Assembly: GCA_905250075.1 (NCBI GenBank)
Contig: CAJNOP010000002.1
Location: 3,291,867 to 3,355,866, forward strand
DNA: 64,000 bases
Reading direction: 5' to 3'
Source: Rotaria sp. Silwood1
Lineage: Eukaryota; Rotifera; Eurotatoria; Philodinida; Philodinidae
This document shows positions 34,424 through 48,097 of the stretch, piece by piece. The stretch's first letter is position 1. The number at the start of each line of letters is the position of its first letter. A program made the translations under genes and the position numbers. A model generated the notes under the pieces. It saw nothing but the letters and a program-made list of their open reading frames with translations, did not search any database and was not told where the DNA came from.

Positions 34424-37400
34424 TCATGGTACATAATTCGGATTTTTTTGTAAAATAACGAAACCTTCTAATACAGGTGTTAATGTTAAATATTCTTCTG
34501 TTGCTAATTCAGCACGTTCGCCATATGCCAATAATACAGGTGTTGTATGTGTTTGAAAACCAGTTATAGTTTTTGGTTTACCTGCTTGACCAACAACATC
34601 AACTGCCTAAAATTAAAGAAAAAAAAAATAGATAATCATAAGTTTTTTTTTGTTTTATTTCATTTTTAATAAAAACTTACTTGTCCAACACGAACAGGTA
34701 CTGGTAATGGTCGGAGTGTTTCATCAAATGTAACAAGCATACGTGGTTGAATAGCCAATGCAAGAAAATAAAGTAAATAATGATATTTACCAATAATAGC
34801 TTAATAAAAGAAAATAATAAATAAATAAATAAATAAATAAATCTAAACTTTTTACTTTGTTTAACATCAAATAATGAAACAAGTACAGTAAGTAAACCAG
34901 CCAATGCAACACGACAAAGAAGCATTCGATCACTATGATATGGATTAAGTGTCATTGTACCTTTACCAAGATGCGTAAGACCTTGAGCAAGACGAACCAT
35001 AAATAAATTATTCATATCTTTTCCATGATAAACAGCTAATTGTCGAAGCATTGCAGCTAAACGAGCATTATTTGTACCTTTGAACAAATAAAAAAATAAA
35101 TTTTAAAATATTTTTCTAGGATTTTCTTCTTATGTAACATACCAGCACCAACAATACCCATTGCAAAAATAGAATTATATGATACTTCATGATCTGCATC
35201 ATGAGAAAATTTACTTAATGTATCAATTATATTTAATTTCGGATTTGATACTGATAATAGAGCAAGTGCAAGAGGTACAGCTCGTTTAATAACTGGTTCA
35301 CCATAACGTAACTAGAGAAAAACAATGTTAATCTTTGTATTGTCACAAGATATATGTATAAGACAACCCATAAATAACTAGACAATTAGAAATTTAAATA
35401 TCTCCACTAGATGTTGACCAAATAAGTTAAAATTTTAGAGTTGATGGAAAAGACCGAAACAAAAATCTGAAGGTGTAGTGTAAGTCTGTTTTCTTTACAT
35501 ATCCACCTGCATCTATACTCTTCTCAAGAAAGAAATCCATGTCAAAGAATTATTGTTAAATTTATCATTTGTATTTAAAAAAAATGAAATCTTATATTGT
35601 CAATATTCTTCTATCATTTTTATTCTAAAATATTAACACATAAGATTTATGATTTCGACATTTTCAATCAAGATCCAAATTGTTTTATCAATAAAAGAAG
35701 CCTATCCCAAATTTTTTTTCTTCATAAGAGAAACATTAACAAATAGCTTTCGAAGCTAGTAATATTTACATCATCAAGGCTTTGCCATCTGCTACGGACT
35801 AAAAAATATATTACACGATGCCTTACAATATCATTACATGTTTTTATCTTTCTTTTATTTATGATCTGTTATATAAAAACAATAAATGCCTATTGTAACT
35901 AAAGTGTATACATTCTTAAGTTCTAGATTTAGAATAAAAGACACGTATGAATTCAAGTCTGAAGAGACATTTGGAATTATCTCGAAAATTTTTGGTACAA
36001 AACATTTTGAAAATAAAATTTGTTTCGTAGGACTTTAGTGGGGCTCTGTTGTACACTGACACTCATGTTTCAGTGATTCATATGAATCCTCTAGTAACAT
36101 TTTTAAAGCTCATAATAGGGTACAAAACTTCGTTGAAATAGATTTTATTAGCTGGAAACATTATTCGCTAAATTTTTCTCTAATGAAACATTGAATAAAC
36201 CTTTATTGTTTCAACTCATTTGGTCGATATTTAAAGTTCTTATATTTTAGTTATTAATGGATCAGTCTGTATATATTACCAAATGTCCGAATGAACGTAA
36301 TGCCATTTCTGAACCAATTTCTTCTCCCATAGCAATCATTGCAATACCAAGTACAGCTGCAGCTAAAATTAGTTAAAGACAAAAAAAAAATCATAGAAAT
36401 TTATTCAAATTTTAATTAATTTAGAAAACCTTGGTGAGCAGCATTTTGTGTAGCTGTTTCATCTTCTTTCTTTTTATCTTTATCTTTATCTTTATCTTTA
36501 TCTTTTGATGATTCTTTTTCACCTTCCTATAAATAAATAATTTCGATTATTTTTAATCTCAAAAAAAAAAAAGAAACAAATATTACTTTTTTATCATCTT
36601 TATTTTCAAAATGTTCACTACATATATGTAACATACGTTGAACTTTTAAAACATTTCCTGTACCAGCATAGGCACAACATTCAACAAGAACCGTTGCAAA
36701 TGAACGTAATGGTTCATTGATTACTTTAAGAGATTCTAGCATTGGTTCAACAGCTTCACCTTTGCCTAAATAAATAAAAAAATAATAAATTTTGTGCTAA
36801 ATGAATATTTATATTAAATGAAATTTCCTTACTAAGAAAAAGTAGACCAATAGCAAGTGCAATAAATTTAGCAAAGTGGTCTTTAAGTTCAAGTTCACTT
36901 CGTTCAAGTAAAATACTTAATAATGTTGTTGATACGTCACCATTACATGAACCTACTGCAATTATACCTATTGAAAGACATGCTAAAGAAATAACCTAAA
37001 ATAAAGTGATTGAAAAAAAATTCACTCAACAAAAAAAAAAAAGATTAAATCCTCTTACTTCCATCGATGGATTTCCTTCACGCAATGCATTACTAATAAG
37101 TTCAATAACATCATCACGATTTGTACCTGCATAAGCAAGACCCAAACTAAAATAATTGAATAAAACATTTCGAATATAAATAATTTGAATCGTACCCAAC
37201 AATAGAACCGACACGAAATGGTGTATCTTTGTGTGAAACATAATCACCAAGAAGTGCCAATGCTGGATCACAATCATTTTGAACACCACAATTGACAATA
37301 CCACAAGCGAGAAGTGCACCAGCCTAATAAGAATAATAGTTAACTAAGTAGTGAAGATCTTTTTTGCTTCGATAAATTTTCCAATGTTTTATGAAAGCTT

Positions 37401-40400
37401 AAAAATTTTTTTTTTCTATGTTAAGTTAAAAGCTAGACTTTCTTTTAGTGCAATTTTCTAATTGTTGTTATTATCTATTCCAGAAATAGCTTAGCAAAAC
37501 CAAGAATTGAATTTCTCTCAAGTGTTTTGACCGAATGAATTAATTCTTTTTTCAATAATAGAAAAGACCCTCAAGTCGAATCGTCGAAAATGTCGTCTTA
37601 AACGATGCAAAACAGCTATAATATGAGATATTATTGCATTGATTTTTACCGTAATCCATCAGCAGGTGACCATTTTTTCGCCTATTATTCCCGACGTTTT
37701 ACGACCTTACGAAAACAGAGCGACGAAAAAAATGTCAATATTCTTCACCCTGAATCCTTAAAAAAAAGTCAGTTTTGTTCTGAGGAATTGAAACTGAGAT
37801 AAATGTATGACGAGATAGCCCACGGTTTGATCTTTCATAATCAGCATGATTTTTTTTATTTGATGTCTCATTTTTTCTGCCAAAATTTTCTGTTACTTCC
37901 ATTATTCTCTACGTGAAAAATATGCTCTTTTGAACGTGTAACCCCGACTTTTCTGTAGACGTTCATTATTCATGTTTAGTTGTGTTTTTTATTTGAAGTG
38001 ATGTTTAGGGTTGTGGGGCATGACAAAGTTCCGGTTTTTAATTAATCTCTGTTGCTATTTATACAACCGAGTATTGTTTTATAATTACAGTGCCACTTTT
38101 TTAGAGCTTTTGGATACACTGCATTCTTCATCTCTATTTTCTACTTGAAAAGTACGAGCTTTAAAAAAAACTACATAAAATGAAGATACACAAAATATAT
38201 TGGTTTGTCGAATATCTTCAGAAAATGTTATGATATAGCACTCAAAATTTCATGAGATTTGAATGTACTTGGCTTGCGATCGATTTTTGAGGAATGAGTC
38301 TTAAAAGAGAAACATTGGCATCTTCTAGAGAAGATCTGCGATATATTTTAGGCTACTTCGATACGATTCAAAATTAGTCAATTTTTAAAATATCTTATTT
38401 TCAATTCATGAGTTTTTATTAGTCTGTATAGCTTTTTATGAATAGTTGTATACAGAAAATTCTCTAGAAACAAATACGATTACAGTTAATTTTCGTACAG
38501 TTGTTATATAGATAGTCAACCATTGAGATGCAAAGGTATATGATCACTTTTTTTTGGATAGATTTCATGTTTTTGAACTTTTTTGAATGATCATTTTAAT
38601 AAAGAGAATTCTCAGTTTCCATCAACAATTGATGGTGTTGGTATCAAAATACTAAAAAACATTAAATTTCTGTGAAGCATTTGTTGATAAATTAGTTATA
38701 GATAGAAGTATTCGAAAGAAAAGCCAACATTAGGATTGTAGTACATAGTACTAGATTTCGACTGTATCAATAAGCTCATGACTTATGAATGAAAAATCCG
38801 GCAATCCACTCTTTATTATCAGGAGAAAAAAATAGCTCATTTCGTCAAAATAAAATGAAGACATTCTGTTATTTTTTTAGTAGGTTATACTTTATTATTA
38901 TTTATGGCAGTCTATAAATGATAGGTAATACACTATAAGATATATCTATGAGCAATCTTATACGAATTGTCGCATTCTTTATGTTCTGAAATTAGTTGTT
39001 GGTTTTTTTTTCATATATAAAGTTTTAATAATTGGAAAATTTTTCGAAGAAACGAAAAAAGAATTCTAGTATGCAACAAACCTTCATATTATCATCAAAA
39101 CTATAAAGATATTTATCAATTAAACTAAGACCACCATCGACATCCCAAAGAACAATAAGACCAAGTGAAGCTGTCGCACTCAATAAACCGTTATCTTTAT
39201 ATTTTGCTAACCATTTGGTATCTTGCGTTACAATTTTATCTTGTCCAAATGCGGCATTAACAAATCCATTAACAAATGCCGATGCTAAATTTTGTTTACT
39301 TGAATCAGGTTGATTATAATTTGATCGATTTGTATTATCTAAATATGTTTTATAAATATCTTCAGGTAATTTAGCTTCCATTATATCAAGTTCACGAGCT
39401 AATGCCAAAAAATTTGATGTTAAATGTGAATTAGACATTATATTTGTTAATTCATCGGGATCTTCACCATCGACTTCTGTAACATTCCAAATGATTTGTT
39501 GTCGTCCTAACATAAATGCAAGTTGTTTTTTAACTAAACTAAAATAAGAAGAACACAGCAAATATTAAAAAAAAAGTTTACATTGAGTCTTGAACAAATG
39601 TAGCTGCCCTATCCGCGTGAAGTGCTACTATTATTTATGATATCGAATCCGTAACTTTTGGGTACATGTGTACGACAATAAACTCTGATTGCGAGCAAGA
39701 ATCTGCCCTCCCGAAGTTGTTTTAAAGCAAATGTTAGTCATTTACGCGAGTCTACTCTAAAATAAAGTTTCAGTATATAAACCTGTCAGTTGTCAATTGA
39801 TCAGCATTTACTAGTCAGATGGGTTCCATCTTTTCACCCTCCATCGGTTTACATATATTACAATTATAATACAGACGTCATTTTCCTGTTATCATTATCT
39901 TATTTCAAACCTGTTGACACAAATATTCTCGTTCAATCACTCATTCTAACAGTCCAATGTCGTAGTTAGCAGATGAGAATTTTTTTCTGCGATGACTTTG
40001 ACCGATTCATTTAAAAATTTTACTAGAAAGTTCTCACGAGTCTCTTCTCACAGTTTTAGAGCTCACAGTATTGAACTGATTCGTGTTAACACTAGTACAT
40101 GGATTCATTATCTCAGGGCGAGCTAATTATTAAGATCTTGACCATGTATCACGACCTTTGATAATAATTAAGTACAAATATAGGAACACCTTTAGCGTTG
40201 GAAAAAAAGCAGTCATGGTTTATGCAGTAGCAAAATGACAAAAAAAGATTTTTTGAGTGTATATTTCACAATAGGAGGGTAACTACTTTTGTTCAAGTCT
40301 GTATATCTAGTTAAAGATTTTATCAAATCTTATTACCTTGATGGGCACGTATTAACCAAATCTCGTATAAGATCCATATCATTTAATTGTACTGCACAAC

Positions 40401-42674
40401 GTAATGCTAATGGATATTGATCATAATGACGATAAAGTTTACATGCTGTACGTAATAATTTTGTATCATCTGGTTCAGGTACATAAGGTACACAACTAAA
40501 AAAATAGAATGATCATAGAAGAAAAAATGTTTTCTTTTTTTTAAATGATTAATCTTTTTCATACCTAGTTAAATAAAGACAAACACGTGGAAAAGTATCT
40601 TTATCAACAAATGTTTCAATTAAATCTAATTGTTCTATTTCCATTAAGAGATCACATGCATCAGCTTCAGCATTATGACGCATTAAAAATGGTATTATTT
40701 CATTTGTTAATGAAAGGAGACGTTGACGAAGTTCAGGATTTGTTGCTGTTGATTCCCATTCAGAAGAAATATCAGCTGATAGATGTCTAGACAAACAAGA
40801 ATAGATTTTATTATTCATATAAAATATTCACTTATATGTATCAAAATATAGAAAATGTTCAGCTCTACAAAACCGATTACTAGATTTTTAAAAAGAACGT
40901 TTTTCAATTTGAAAGCAATCAATACTATATTTTCTTATTATAACATTAACAACAAGAGCAAAAAACGGGTGACATTGCTACATAAGAAATTCTCTTGATT
41001 TCTAGAAAAACACAGACATTCTCGATGAAATCGTCTATCTTTCAAAACTTTAAACGACAGCTTCATGTAAGAACTCAAGACACAATAAATGACAAACTTT
41101 AAAGAAATTTACATGCATTTGAAGGTCTGCTCAATACTGTGGTTCATCATGCAAGGCATCTTATGGAAAATGAAATTCTGCATATTTTTCGAGTTCATGT
41201 AGGGACTTTGGAACTGACTTTGAACTTGAAAAAATTTTAGTATTTAAACATTCCTGCTAAAATCACCATGGAGGATACTTCAGAGGCACATTGAATTCTT
41301 TTGCTTATGTGAATAGAAAATGGCAGGAAAATTGCATTTACATTTAATCGAATTTATTATAGCCATCCTGTTCATTTTTCTTAAAACATATAAAAATATT
41401 TAAGAAAATATCGGTGGGAATTTCATTGAGACTATAATTCGGCAAACACTTACGATTGACGCTTTATAGAGAGTTTCTATAGACTCTATCATTAATTCTA
41501 CTGCTCAATATTTGTGTAATTCAGGCAACGCTTAATGTACTTGATTGTTTTCTCTTAACCACTTTTATGTTATGTCTCAAAAAATATAGTGGAAATTTGT
41601 TTGTTTGATCTTCGGTGAAATCTATAGTCAAGTCCGCGCAGAAAATTTGTTGTTGTTTTTTTGGAAGGACACAGTCTATTGTGAAAACTGTTCAATTTGT
41701 AGTCTACTCTAAGTGTTTAAGTGTTTTCAAGAACGATCAGTTCTAATATATTCTTCACTATGTAGATCCTTATAAAAAGCTTATATCTCATTCGATTAAT
41801 AAAGAAACCAGTCAGTATACATTTCGCCGAAATGCTTCAATCTACATTTCGACAATGCTTATTTTAATGACAGAAGCTATTGACGATATTCTGATATGAT
41901 ATCTACCGTATCTATCTCTGTAGGGTACATATTCAAAATATTGAATGAAGAGTATGATTGTCAAAGCGGACATAATCAGTAAAGATCATCGAGAGAAAGG
42001 TGGTGCTGAGATATAGTATCAAAAAGTGAAAACAAAATTTATGCCATTACGTACCTAATATATTCATGTCCCCACATGCCAATATCTTGACTTGAACCTA
42101 ATAAACGATATTTAAGTACTTCTTTTGTATCAATTGCTGTCATAGCAAGAACGGAAACAATATCAGCACATAAAGACTAAAAAAAAATTGTATATTATAT
42201 ATATACGGATGCAAAACTTATGAATAAAAATACTTTATTATGAACATCATGAATTTTTTCATATATTTCAATCATATTATTATAAAATGGTCTCATAAAT
42301 TTTAATGGTTTTGGTACACTTGTCATTGAACTAGTTGATTCACGGATTTTTTGTCGAAGCGTTTCAAGTGCTGGTCGATATAAATTTGTATCATTCTCCT
42401 TTAAAAAAAAATTATATTAAAAGAAAATTTTTATTTCCTATGTTCTTTTTTCACTAACTTTTAAACGTTCAACACATAATTCAAGTTCTTCTTTTAATTG
42501 TTTATCTTCTTCAGACTAAATAAATAAATATATATATAAATAAATTAAAATCTAATCTAAAATAATTCTAATTCAACATACTAAATCTTCTTCCTTAACT
42601 TCAACTGGTTTTTTTCCATCATCTTTATTTCCTTCTTGTGGTTTAGTTTGTTCAGTTGAATCCGAACCGGTCAT
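34424..42674 (-). CDS. PSMD2: 26S proteasome non-ATPase regulatory subunit 2 (Rpn1)
   Basis: 901 aa (human about 908) from 17 exons, all in phase: 42674..42582, 42515..42459, 42398..42234, 42176..42055, 40786..40565, 40495..40337, 39538..39082, 37323..37196, 37146..37059, 36995..36833, 36765..36587, 36526..36430, 36362..36280, 35311..35143, 35077..34856, 34799..34681 and 34606..34424. Rpn1 is a base subunit of the 19S regulatory particle and docks ubiquitin receptors and Ubp6/USP14. Visible family marks are [38 protein letters not shown] and proteasome/cyclosome repeats ([38 protein letters not shown]). A (KD)n insert, encoded by a CTTTAT repeat, follows residue 600. Four long introns of 0.8-1.8 kb contrast with the rest; one holds a dispersed repeat. 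eS8 lies 227 bp upstream on the same strand. Confidence 0.97.
34814..34844. repeat. (AAAT)n tract in PSMD2 intron
   Basis: About seven AAAT units inside the short intron between exons 15 and 16 of PSMD2. Confidence 0.7.
37720..38300 (+). repeat. Dispersed ~600-bp intronic repeat, copy A
   Basis: It lies in the 1.76-kb seventh intron of PSMD2. It shares ordered blocks with copies B and C: AATTGAAACTGAGATAAATG, GATCTTTCATAA, TGCCAAAATT, GTTCATT, TACTTGAAAAGTA, AAAATGAAG and the end GAGATTTGAATGTA.TTGGC. No coding frame was seen. Confidence 0.7.
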
Positions 42675-42679
42675 GATTT

Positions 42680-42700
42680 TAATATTCTATCTAGAAAACA
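42680..42700 (-). promoter_or_regulatory. Candidate trans-splice acceptor before PSMD2
   Basis: On the minus strand, TTTGTTTTCTAG ends about 18 bases before the PSMD2 ATG, inside the 227-bp gap after eS8. It could receive a spliced leader. Confidence 0.35.
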
Positions 42701-42901
42701 AACAAAACATTAATTCGATAGTGTTTTTGTTTTTATTTATGTTGTTTTCTTTATTTATTATTCAAAACGTTCTTCTTGTATGTATTTATTGTTGTTAATT
42801 TTTTTTTTTCTCTTTATAATAATAAAACGATGGTAATACAAGACACAAAAAGAAACAATTTTCGGTAATTTTTTTTTTTCTTTTATTTAAACATTTAGCT
42901 T

Positions 42902-43593
42902 TTATTTCGATTTCTTTTGTTTGATTTTCTTCATATAAAAATCGAGTTCTTTGCCTTCAAGAACATAACCATCACATCGACCACATTGACCTGGTCGAGA
43001 TGCAATACATGCAAGAACACGTCCAGCTTGAAATTGTTCTTCAAGTCCTTGTTCAACTTTAGCACGACGTTGTTTAACAGCTATTTTTTTTTCAGATTTA
43101 GCTGAACGTTTACGATTAAGTACAGCATCTTCAGCTTCAGTTAATTTAACACCTTTCTTACGACCAAGTGGTAATGCATAATATGATTCATACCATTGTC
43201 GAAATGGAACAGCATCAATTTGTACGATTGTTGATTTTGTTAATGTTTTTGTACGTACTAGTTCCTAATAAGCATAACAAAAAAATATGATTACTAAAAA
43301 TAAAGATTCATTCTTTGTGAAATACAAACATTATTCGATGGATGATACATAACGTCGATGACACGTGTTTTTTTTGCAATACCCTCTGAACCCCATGAAA
43401 AATTACCAATATCAAGACGAAGTGCACGATATTTTTTATTTCCACCTCTTGTACGTACAGTATGAATACGTTTTGCACCTAATTTGGTAAGAGCCGCTGG
43501 ACGGCCTAATTCAAATTTTCGTTTTTTATGTGGTTGTGGACGTTTACCACCAGTTTTTCGTCGTTTATGCCAATGGTCACGGCTAATACCCAT
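42902..43593 (-). CDS. RPS8: 40S ribosomal protein eS8
   Basis: 208 aa, the same length as the human protein, from two exons (43593..43330 and 43264..42902). This is a structural protein of the small ribosomal subunit. The N-terminus [18 protein letters not shown], the basic [32 protein letters not shown] and the C-terminal [20 protein letters not shown] are diagnostic. The 65-bp intron has GTTTGT...ATTAG borders. PSMD2 starts 227 bp downstream on the same strand and the SLC17 gene starts 443 bp away on the other side, diverging. Confidence 0.98.
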
Positions 43594-44036
43594 TGTTTTT
43601 TTCTCTTAAAAAGGTATTATAAAACTGATCTTAAAAAAAAAACAAAAAAATATACTGTTAAAAGTTTTAAAGCAAAACAAAAGACAACATAATGTTTGTC
43701 GTTTGTATATAATTTAGAATCCAATTTTTATCATTAGTTTACCAGTCCAGATCACCTCACTGAAATTCAATGAAGGAGGACAGTAGAATAGAAAGATTTC
43801 TTTTTTTTTGTTTTTCTTTTTATTTTATTTGATTTTAAAATAAAAAAATTGTTTTTTAACTTCGAATCGTATTTATTGAAAAAATAAAATACTCGAATTA
43901 ATTTATTTTTAATGCGACCTCTGACGATATTGAATTGACATTTTTTTTTTTGGACTATGAATTAGCCAATAGAATGATCTAAATAAATCTATATTGATGA
44001 ACTAACGAAATAGATTTTCTTTGCTTTTTTAAACCA
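43594..44036. promoter_or_regulatory. Divergent promoter region, RPS8 / SLC17 gene
   Basis: 443 bp between two start codons facing away from each other, so it must hold both promoters. Rich in poly-T/A; no specific box identified. Confidence 0.5.
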
Positions 44037-47000
44037 ATGTCGTTCGGAAAATCTCGTACTGTAACTCTTTGTTCACTTGCAAATTTCATCAATGCTGCTG
44101 ATCGAGCAATTATGCCAAGTAGAGTTGTTTTTTCTTCAAAAAATTTTTTAAAATAAAATATTTGTTTTAGTTGCCATTATTCCAATGGCAAAAGAATTTA
44201 ATTGGAATTTACGTTTACAAGGTTATATATTGTCATCATTTCCTATTGGATATTTAACAAGTCAACTATTCGCACATATATTTGTACGACGTTTTGGTAC
44301 AAAAGCTGTTCTTGCTTTAGCAGTTTTTACATGGTCATTAGTAACATTTGCAACACCTTTTTTGGCACCTTTGCCTTTTTTTCTTATTTGTTCAAGAATT
44401 GCTCTAGGGTTCGGTGAAGGTTTAGGTAAATGAAGCGAAAAAAATAAAGAATTAGATTGAAAGAAAAATATTTCTTTTTAAGCTTTACCAACAATATTTC
44501 ATATATTCAGTAATTATGTACCTATGGAAGAACGATCAAGGTCTTTTAGTTATCTTATAGCATTAGGTTCAGTTGGACAAACATTTGCAGCTCTAGTATG
44601 ACAAAGAAGAAATATGATCTTTTGTTTTGATTAAAAAAATTTTTTTTGTTGTTGTAGGTATGTCCTCATATAGCTTGGCGTACTGTTTTCTTTATATTTG
44701 GTTTAATGGGCTTCTTTTGGACATTTATGTGGATTGTTACGTATCGTGATTTTACTCTTGCTCTTGGAAATATTGGTACTGATGAAACTTTTATTCATCC
44801 ATCATCGAAAGTATTTATTTATTTGAAAATAATTTTAATTATATGTTTTTCTGTGTTCTTAGCTAGGAAATAAAAATTATCGATGGATTGAATTTATTTC
44901 ACATTGGCCATTATGGGCAATTTATATAGCACATTTTGCAATGAATTGGTCATCATACATTGTTATGGTATGGTTACCGTCGTATTTAACAAAAACATTT
45001 GATGCTGATCCAACAAATTTATCATTTACGGCATTTCCATATGTTATGAATTGTTTATTAGGTGTTGGTAAGTAAAAATTTAGAAGCATGTCTTTAAAAA
45101 GCGAAAAAAAAAGAGTATCATATCTTTATGATTTGAATAAAATAAATAATGTTTATTTTTCTCAGTTTAAATTAATAAACAGCATACTGTAAGTCTGACG
45201 AAATGTGAAACATTCACTATGTTGCCATATTTTACTTGCATGGTATTACTGATATGATTGATATAATTTTTGACGCTACTCGCTCCCTCACAAGTCGACC
45301 TTGGGCTACATACATTTAAATCTCATAACATTTTCTGGGAAATGTTGGAACGGCAGTAGAGATACTAGAGTAAAATTTTCAGAACTTGTATCCTGACGTT
45401 CTCGAGAGATATTTAACTCATCAGAGTCAAAAATAGCTCATTCGACAACCGAAAGTTTTTGTGAGTCTTCATTCTATATACTTAATTAGTTTTATTTGAC
45501 AAAGTTCTTTTTGTTAAACTCTTACTTTTTAAATGAAAAAAAGGAATGAAAAGTTCAGCATATCGAAAAACTCTCAAAAAAATGGCATCCTAATTATAAA
45601 AGTACTCTTTTATATAATAGTAAAAGGTTAATTCAAAAAAAAAACAAACTCGGTCATGTCTTGCATCTTGAGATGCTCTTTCAAATAAAAGCAAATATTG
45701 AATTTACAAAATGAACGCCCACATAGAATACTGAGTTATACAATTTAAAAAAAGAAAGAAAAGCACATTCTTAAAGCGGAAAATGGCTTTTTGGCAAAAA
45801 ATGAGGTACCCAATATAAAACCATATCGTTTATGAAAGATCAAAGCTCGACCTATTTGGTCTTGCATTTGTCTCAATTTCGATTTCAGTGATCAAAAATT
45901 GACTTTTTTTAAAGAGAACCTTAGAAGGATTAGCGAGAAAAATTAAAGATAGAGAACTGAAATTTTTAAGCATGAGGTAAACCCTGATATGTTTATCATA
46001 TATGTATACATTTCAGCTTTGATATGAATTTCATTGAAAGCGGATTTCATAGTTAAAAGTATGCTTTTATAAACATAATAAGAGAAATAAACTATATCTT
46101 ATGATCAAGGAGATAAACATTACAGAATTTACTAATAATAAATAGTGATATAAATAATTGATTGTAATCAAATATAGTTATCAAACTTCAGTTTAATATG
46201 TTTATTATTTTTAAATCTCTATATTACTGTTTTCATCGAGATCTTTCATTCAAAACTATTTCTTTCCAAATAGAAATTTATAATTTCGTACAGTTTTCTT
46301 TTTATAGAGACAGAGTATTGACAATTTTGTCAATGCTGTCAAAAAAGTTATTAGCGCAATTCCTATGGGAATAAATTGTGAAACATAATGTAATTGCTTT
46401 TATTAATCATTGGAAGATTGTTTTATTCGATCTATTTTAGGGTATATCTCTTCATTCTCCTTTCAATTAATCCTCCAGAGATGCAATAAATATGTAGTTC
46501 ACATCCTACAAAGAGACGTTATTCATATGTGGTCTGTACCGAGTCTAAATTTTTACACCTACACTTCAGCCATTGTGTTATACAGATTGTCTGTTTTAGA
46601 GAACCGATTTAGAAACTGAAAAGGACCAAATCAGTTTTCCAGAAGATTCTGCTCACATATCGAGTAAAACACTAAATTTAATACTCCTTCTAGATCGTAT
46701 TTCATAAAAATAATTCTCTATTTATTGTACTTCTATTTGAATTAAACAATTGATTATTAAAAACTTAAAGTTGTCTAAGATTACCTCAACCTTACGAAGG
46801 TCTCTATATGACTGAAATATTATATAAAAATTGACACGGTTCATATGAATATGTTTGTTTATTCGAAGTATTCGCATACGAAACAGATATTCTTTATTTT
46901 TATATATGCTTTAGCTGCCGGTCATTTTGCTGATTCTCTTATTCAAAATCGATGGACTGTTTTATCAGTTCGTCGATTAATGACAGCTATTGGTTTACTT

Positions 47001-47385
47001 GGACCTGGTTTATTTATGTTATTATTTATTTCAGTTGATAATCTTCTTCTTGCTGTTGTGTAATGTTAATTTTTTTTTAAAATTATGATCTAAATTAAAT
47101 TCTTATTCTTTTAGCTTTATATCCATAAGTATGGGTTTAAGCGCATGCAACTCAGCTGGTCACCTATCAAATCATGCTGATATAGCACCTAATCATGCTG
47201 GTATAACATTTGCTATATCAAATACTCTTGCAACTATTCCTGGAATCTTAGCTGGTCCTGTAACTGCTGAATTAGTTGTAGCTAGTCATGGTCGCTGGTT
47301 TCCAGTATTTATTCTTGCAAGTGGTGTTAATTTTGTTGGTGCCATTATATATCAAAGTCAAAGTGCCTCAACACAAATATTGTGA
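44037..47385 (+). CDS. SLC17-type major facilitator anion transporter
   Basis: 407 aa from seven exons in phase: 44037..44118, 44171..44425, 44483..44595, 44658..44810, 44863..45067, 46915..47059 and 47115..47385. The predicted polytopic MFS protein resembles sialin, vesicular glutamate and Na/phosphate transporters. Marks are NAADRAIMPIAIIPMAKEFN after TM1, GYLTSQLFAHIFVRRFGTKA, RIALGFGEGLALPTIF, ERSRSFSYLIALGSVGQTF, the TM7 region LWAIYIAHFAMNWSSYIVM and ISNTLATIPGILAGPVTAEL. It is slightly shorter than most SLC17 proteins and has a short N-terminus. The substrate cannot be told from sequence alone. The 1.85-kb fifth intron carries a copy of the dispersed intronic repeat. Confidence 0.92.
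45285..45925 (-). repeat. Dispersed ~600-bp intronic repeat, copy B (inverted)
   Basis: It lies in the 1.85-kb intron of the SLC17 gene, in the opposite orientation to copies A and C. Read on the minus strand it shares AAATTGAGA, GATCTTTCATAAACGA, TTTGCCAAAA, GCGTTCATT, TTTGAAAGAG, ATCTCAAGATGCA, AAAAAGTAAGAGTTTAA and GAGATTTAAATGTATGTAGCCCAAGGTCG in the same order as copy C. Confidence 0.7.
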
Positions 47386-48097
47386 TCAATAAAAATAAAG
47401 TTGATTGTATAGACAAAAATATTTTTTTTTGTTTTGAAATAGATCTGTGTATTTCATTTTAATGTAGTTTCAAAATTTCATTTGAATGCAAACACAAAAA
47501 TGTGTCGTTTTTCTTTTTCGCTTTTAGCACGAGATAGAATGTTCATATAGAACGACTAAACAAAAACAAACTGTATTTTTTTTTTCTTCTATGTGCATTT
47601 ATAGATGATAAAAAAGTGAACATATGCGTAAACTTCTACAAGAGAATTATCGAAGAAAAGATGAAGCAACATGATTAGCATCAATAATAAATGATAATTT
47701 TATACGTAAAATAATTCTTCGTTTTATTTTTTATTGAAATAAAAATTTTTCTTAGCTTCGACAAATTCAATAAAACAATCGTTTCATTAATATTAGTAAG
47801 TCAAATGAAAAAAAGTGTAAAATTTGTTTTAATTATGCTTTTAAACTAAATGCATATCCAGCATCAGAAGATGACAGTCGTAAGCAAAAAATAAAAATGA
47901 TCAATATTCATCACGATTAAGTAATTGTCAACATAAACATTTACAAACTGTACAAAAACAAAATGCAAATAAAATATGAATCAAAGAGAAAATCTTTTAG
48001 ATACATTAAAGATTATATTAGCATGATTTAGTTTTCTATTCATTCAAAACAAAACTGAAAATAAGTTTGCGCACTGCTTTTATTTTGATTTTCAGAT
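47386..48097. other. Spacer between SLC17 gene and DPH5
   Basis: AT-rich, with an AATAAA-type signal soon after the transporter stop. Nothing else supported. Confidence 0.5.
48087..48095 (+). promoter_or_regulatory. Candidate trans-splice acceptor at DPH5 start
   Basis: TTTTGATTTTCAG ends only two bases before the DPH5 ATG. This is too close for a usual 5' UTR and suggests a spliced leader or a 5'-UTR intron. Confidence 0.4.

Noticed and set aside
40587..40790. Plus-strand 67-codon frame
   Set aside because: Antisense shadow of PSMD2 exon 5.
42917..43105. Plus-strand 62-codon frame
   Set aside because: Antisense shadow of the second RPS8 exon.
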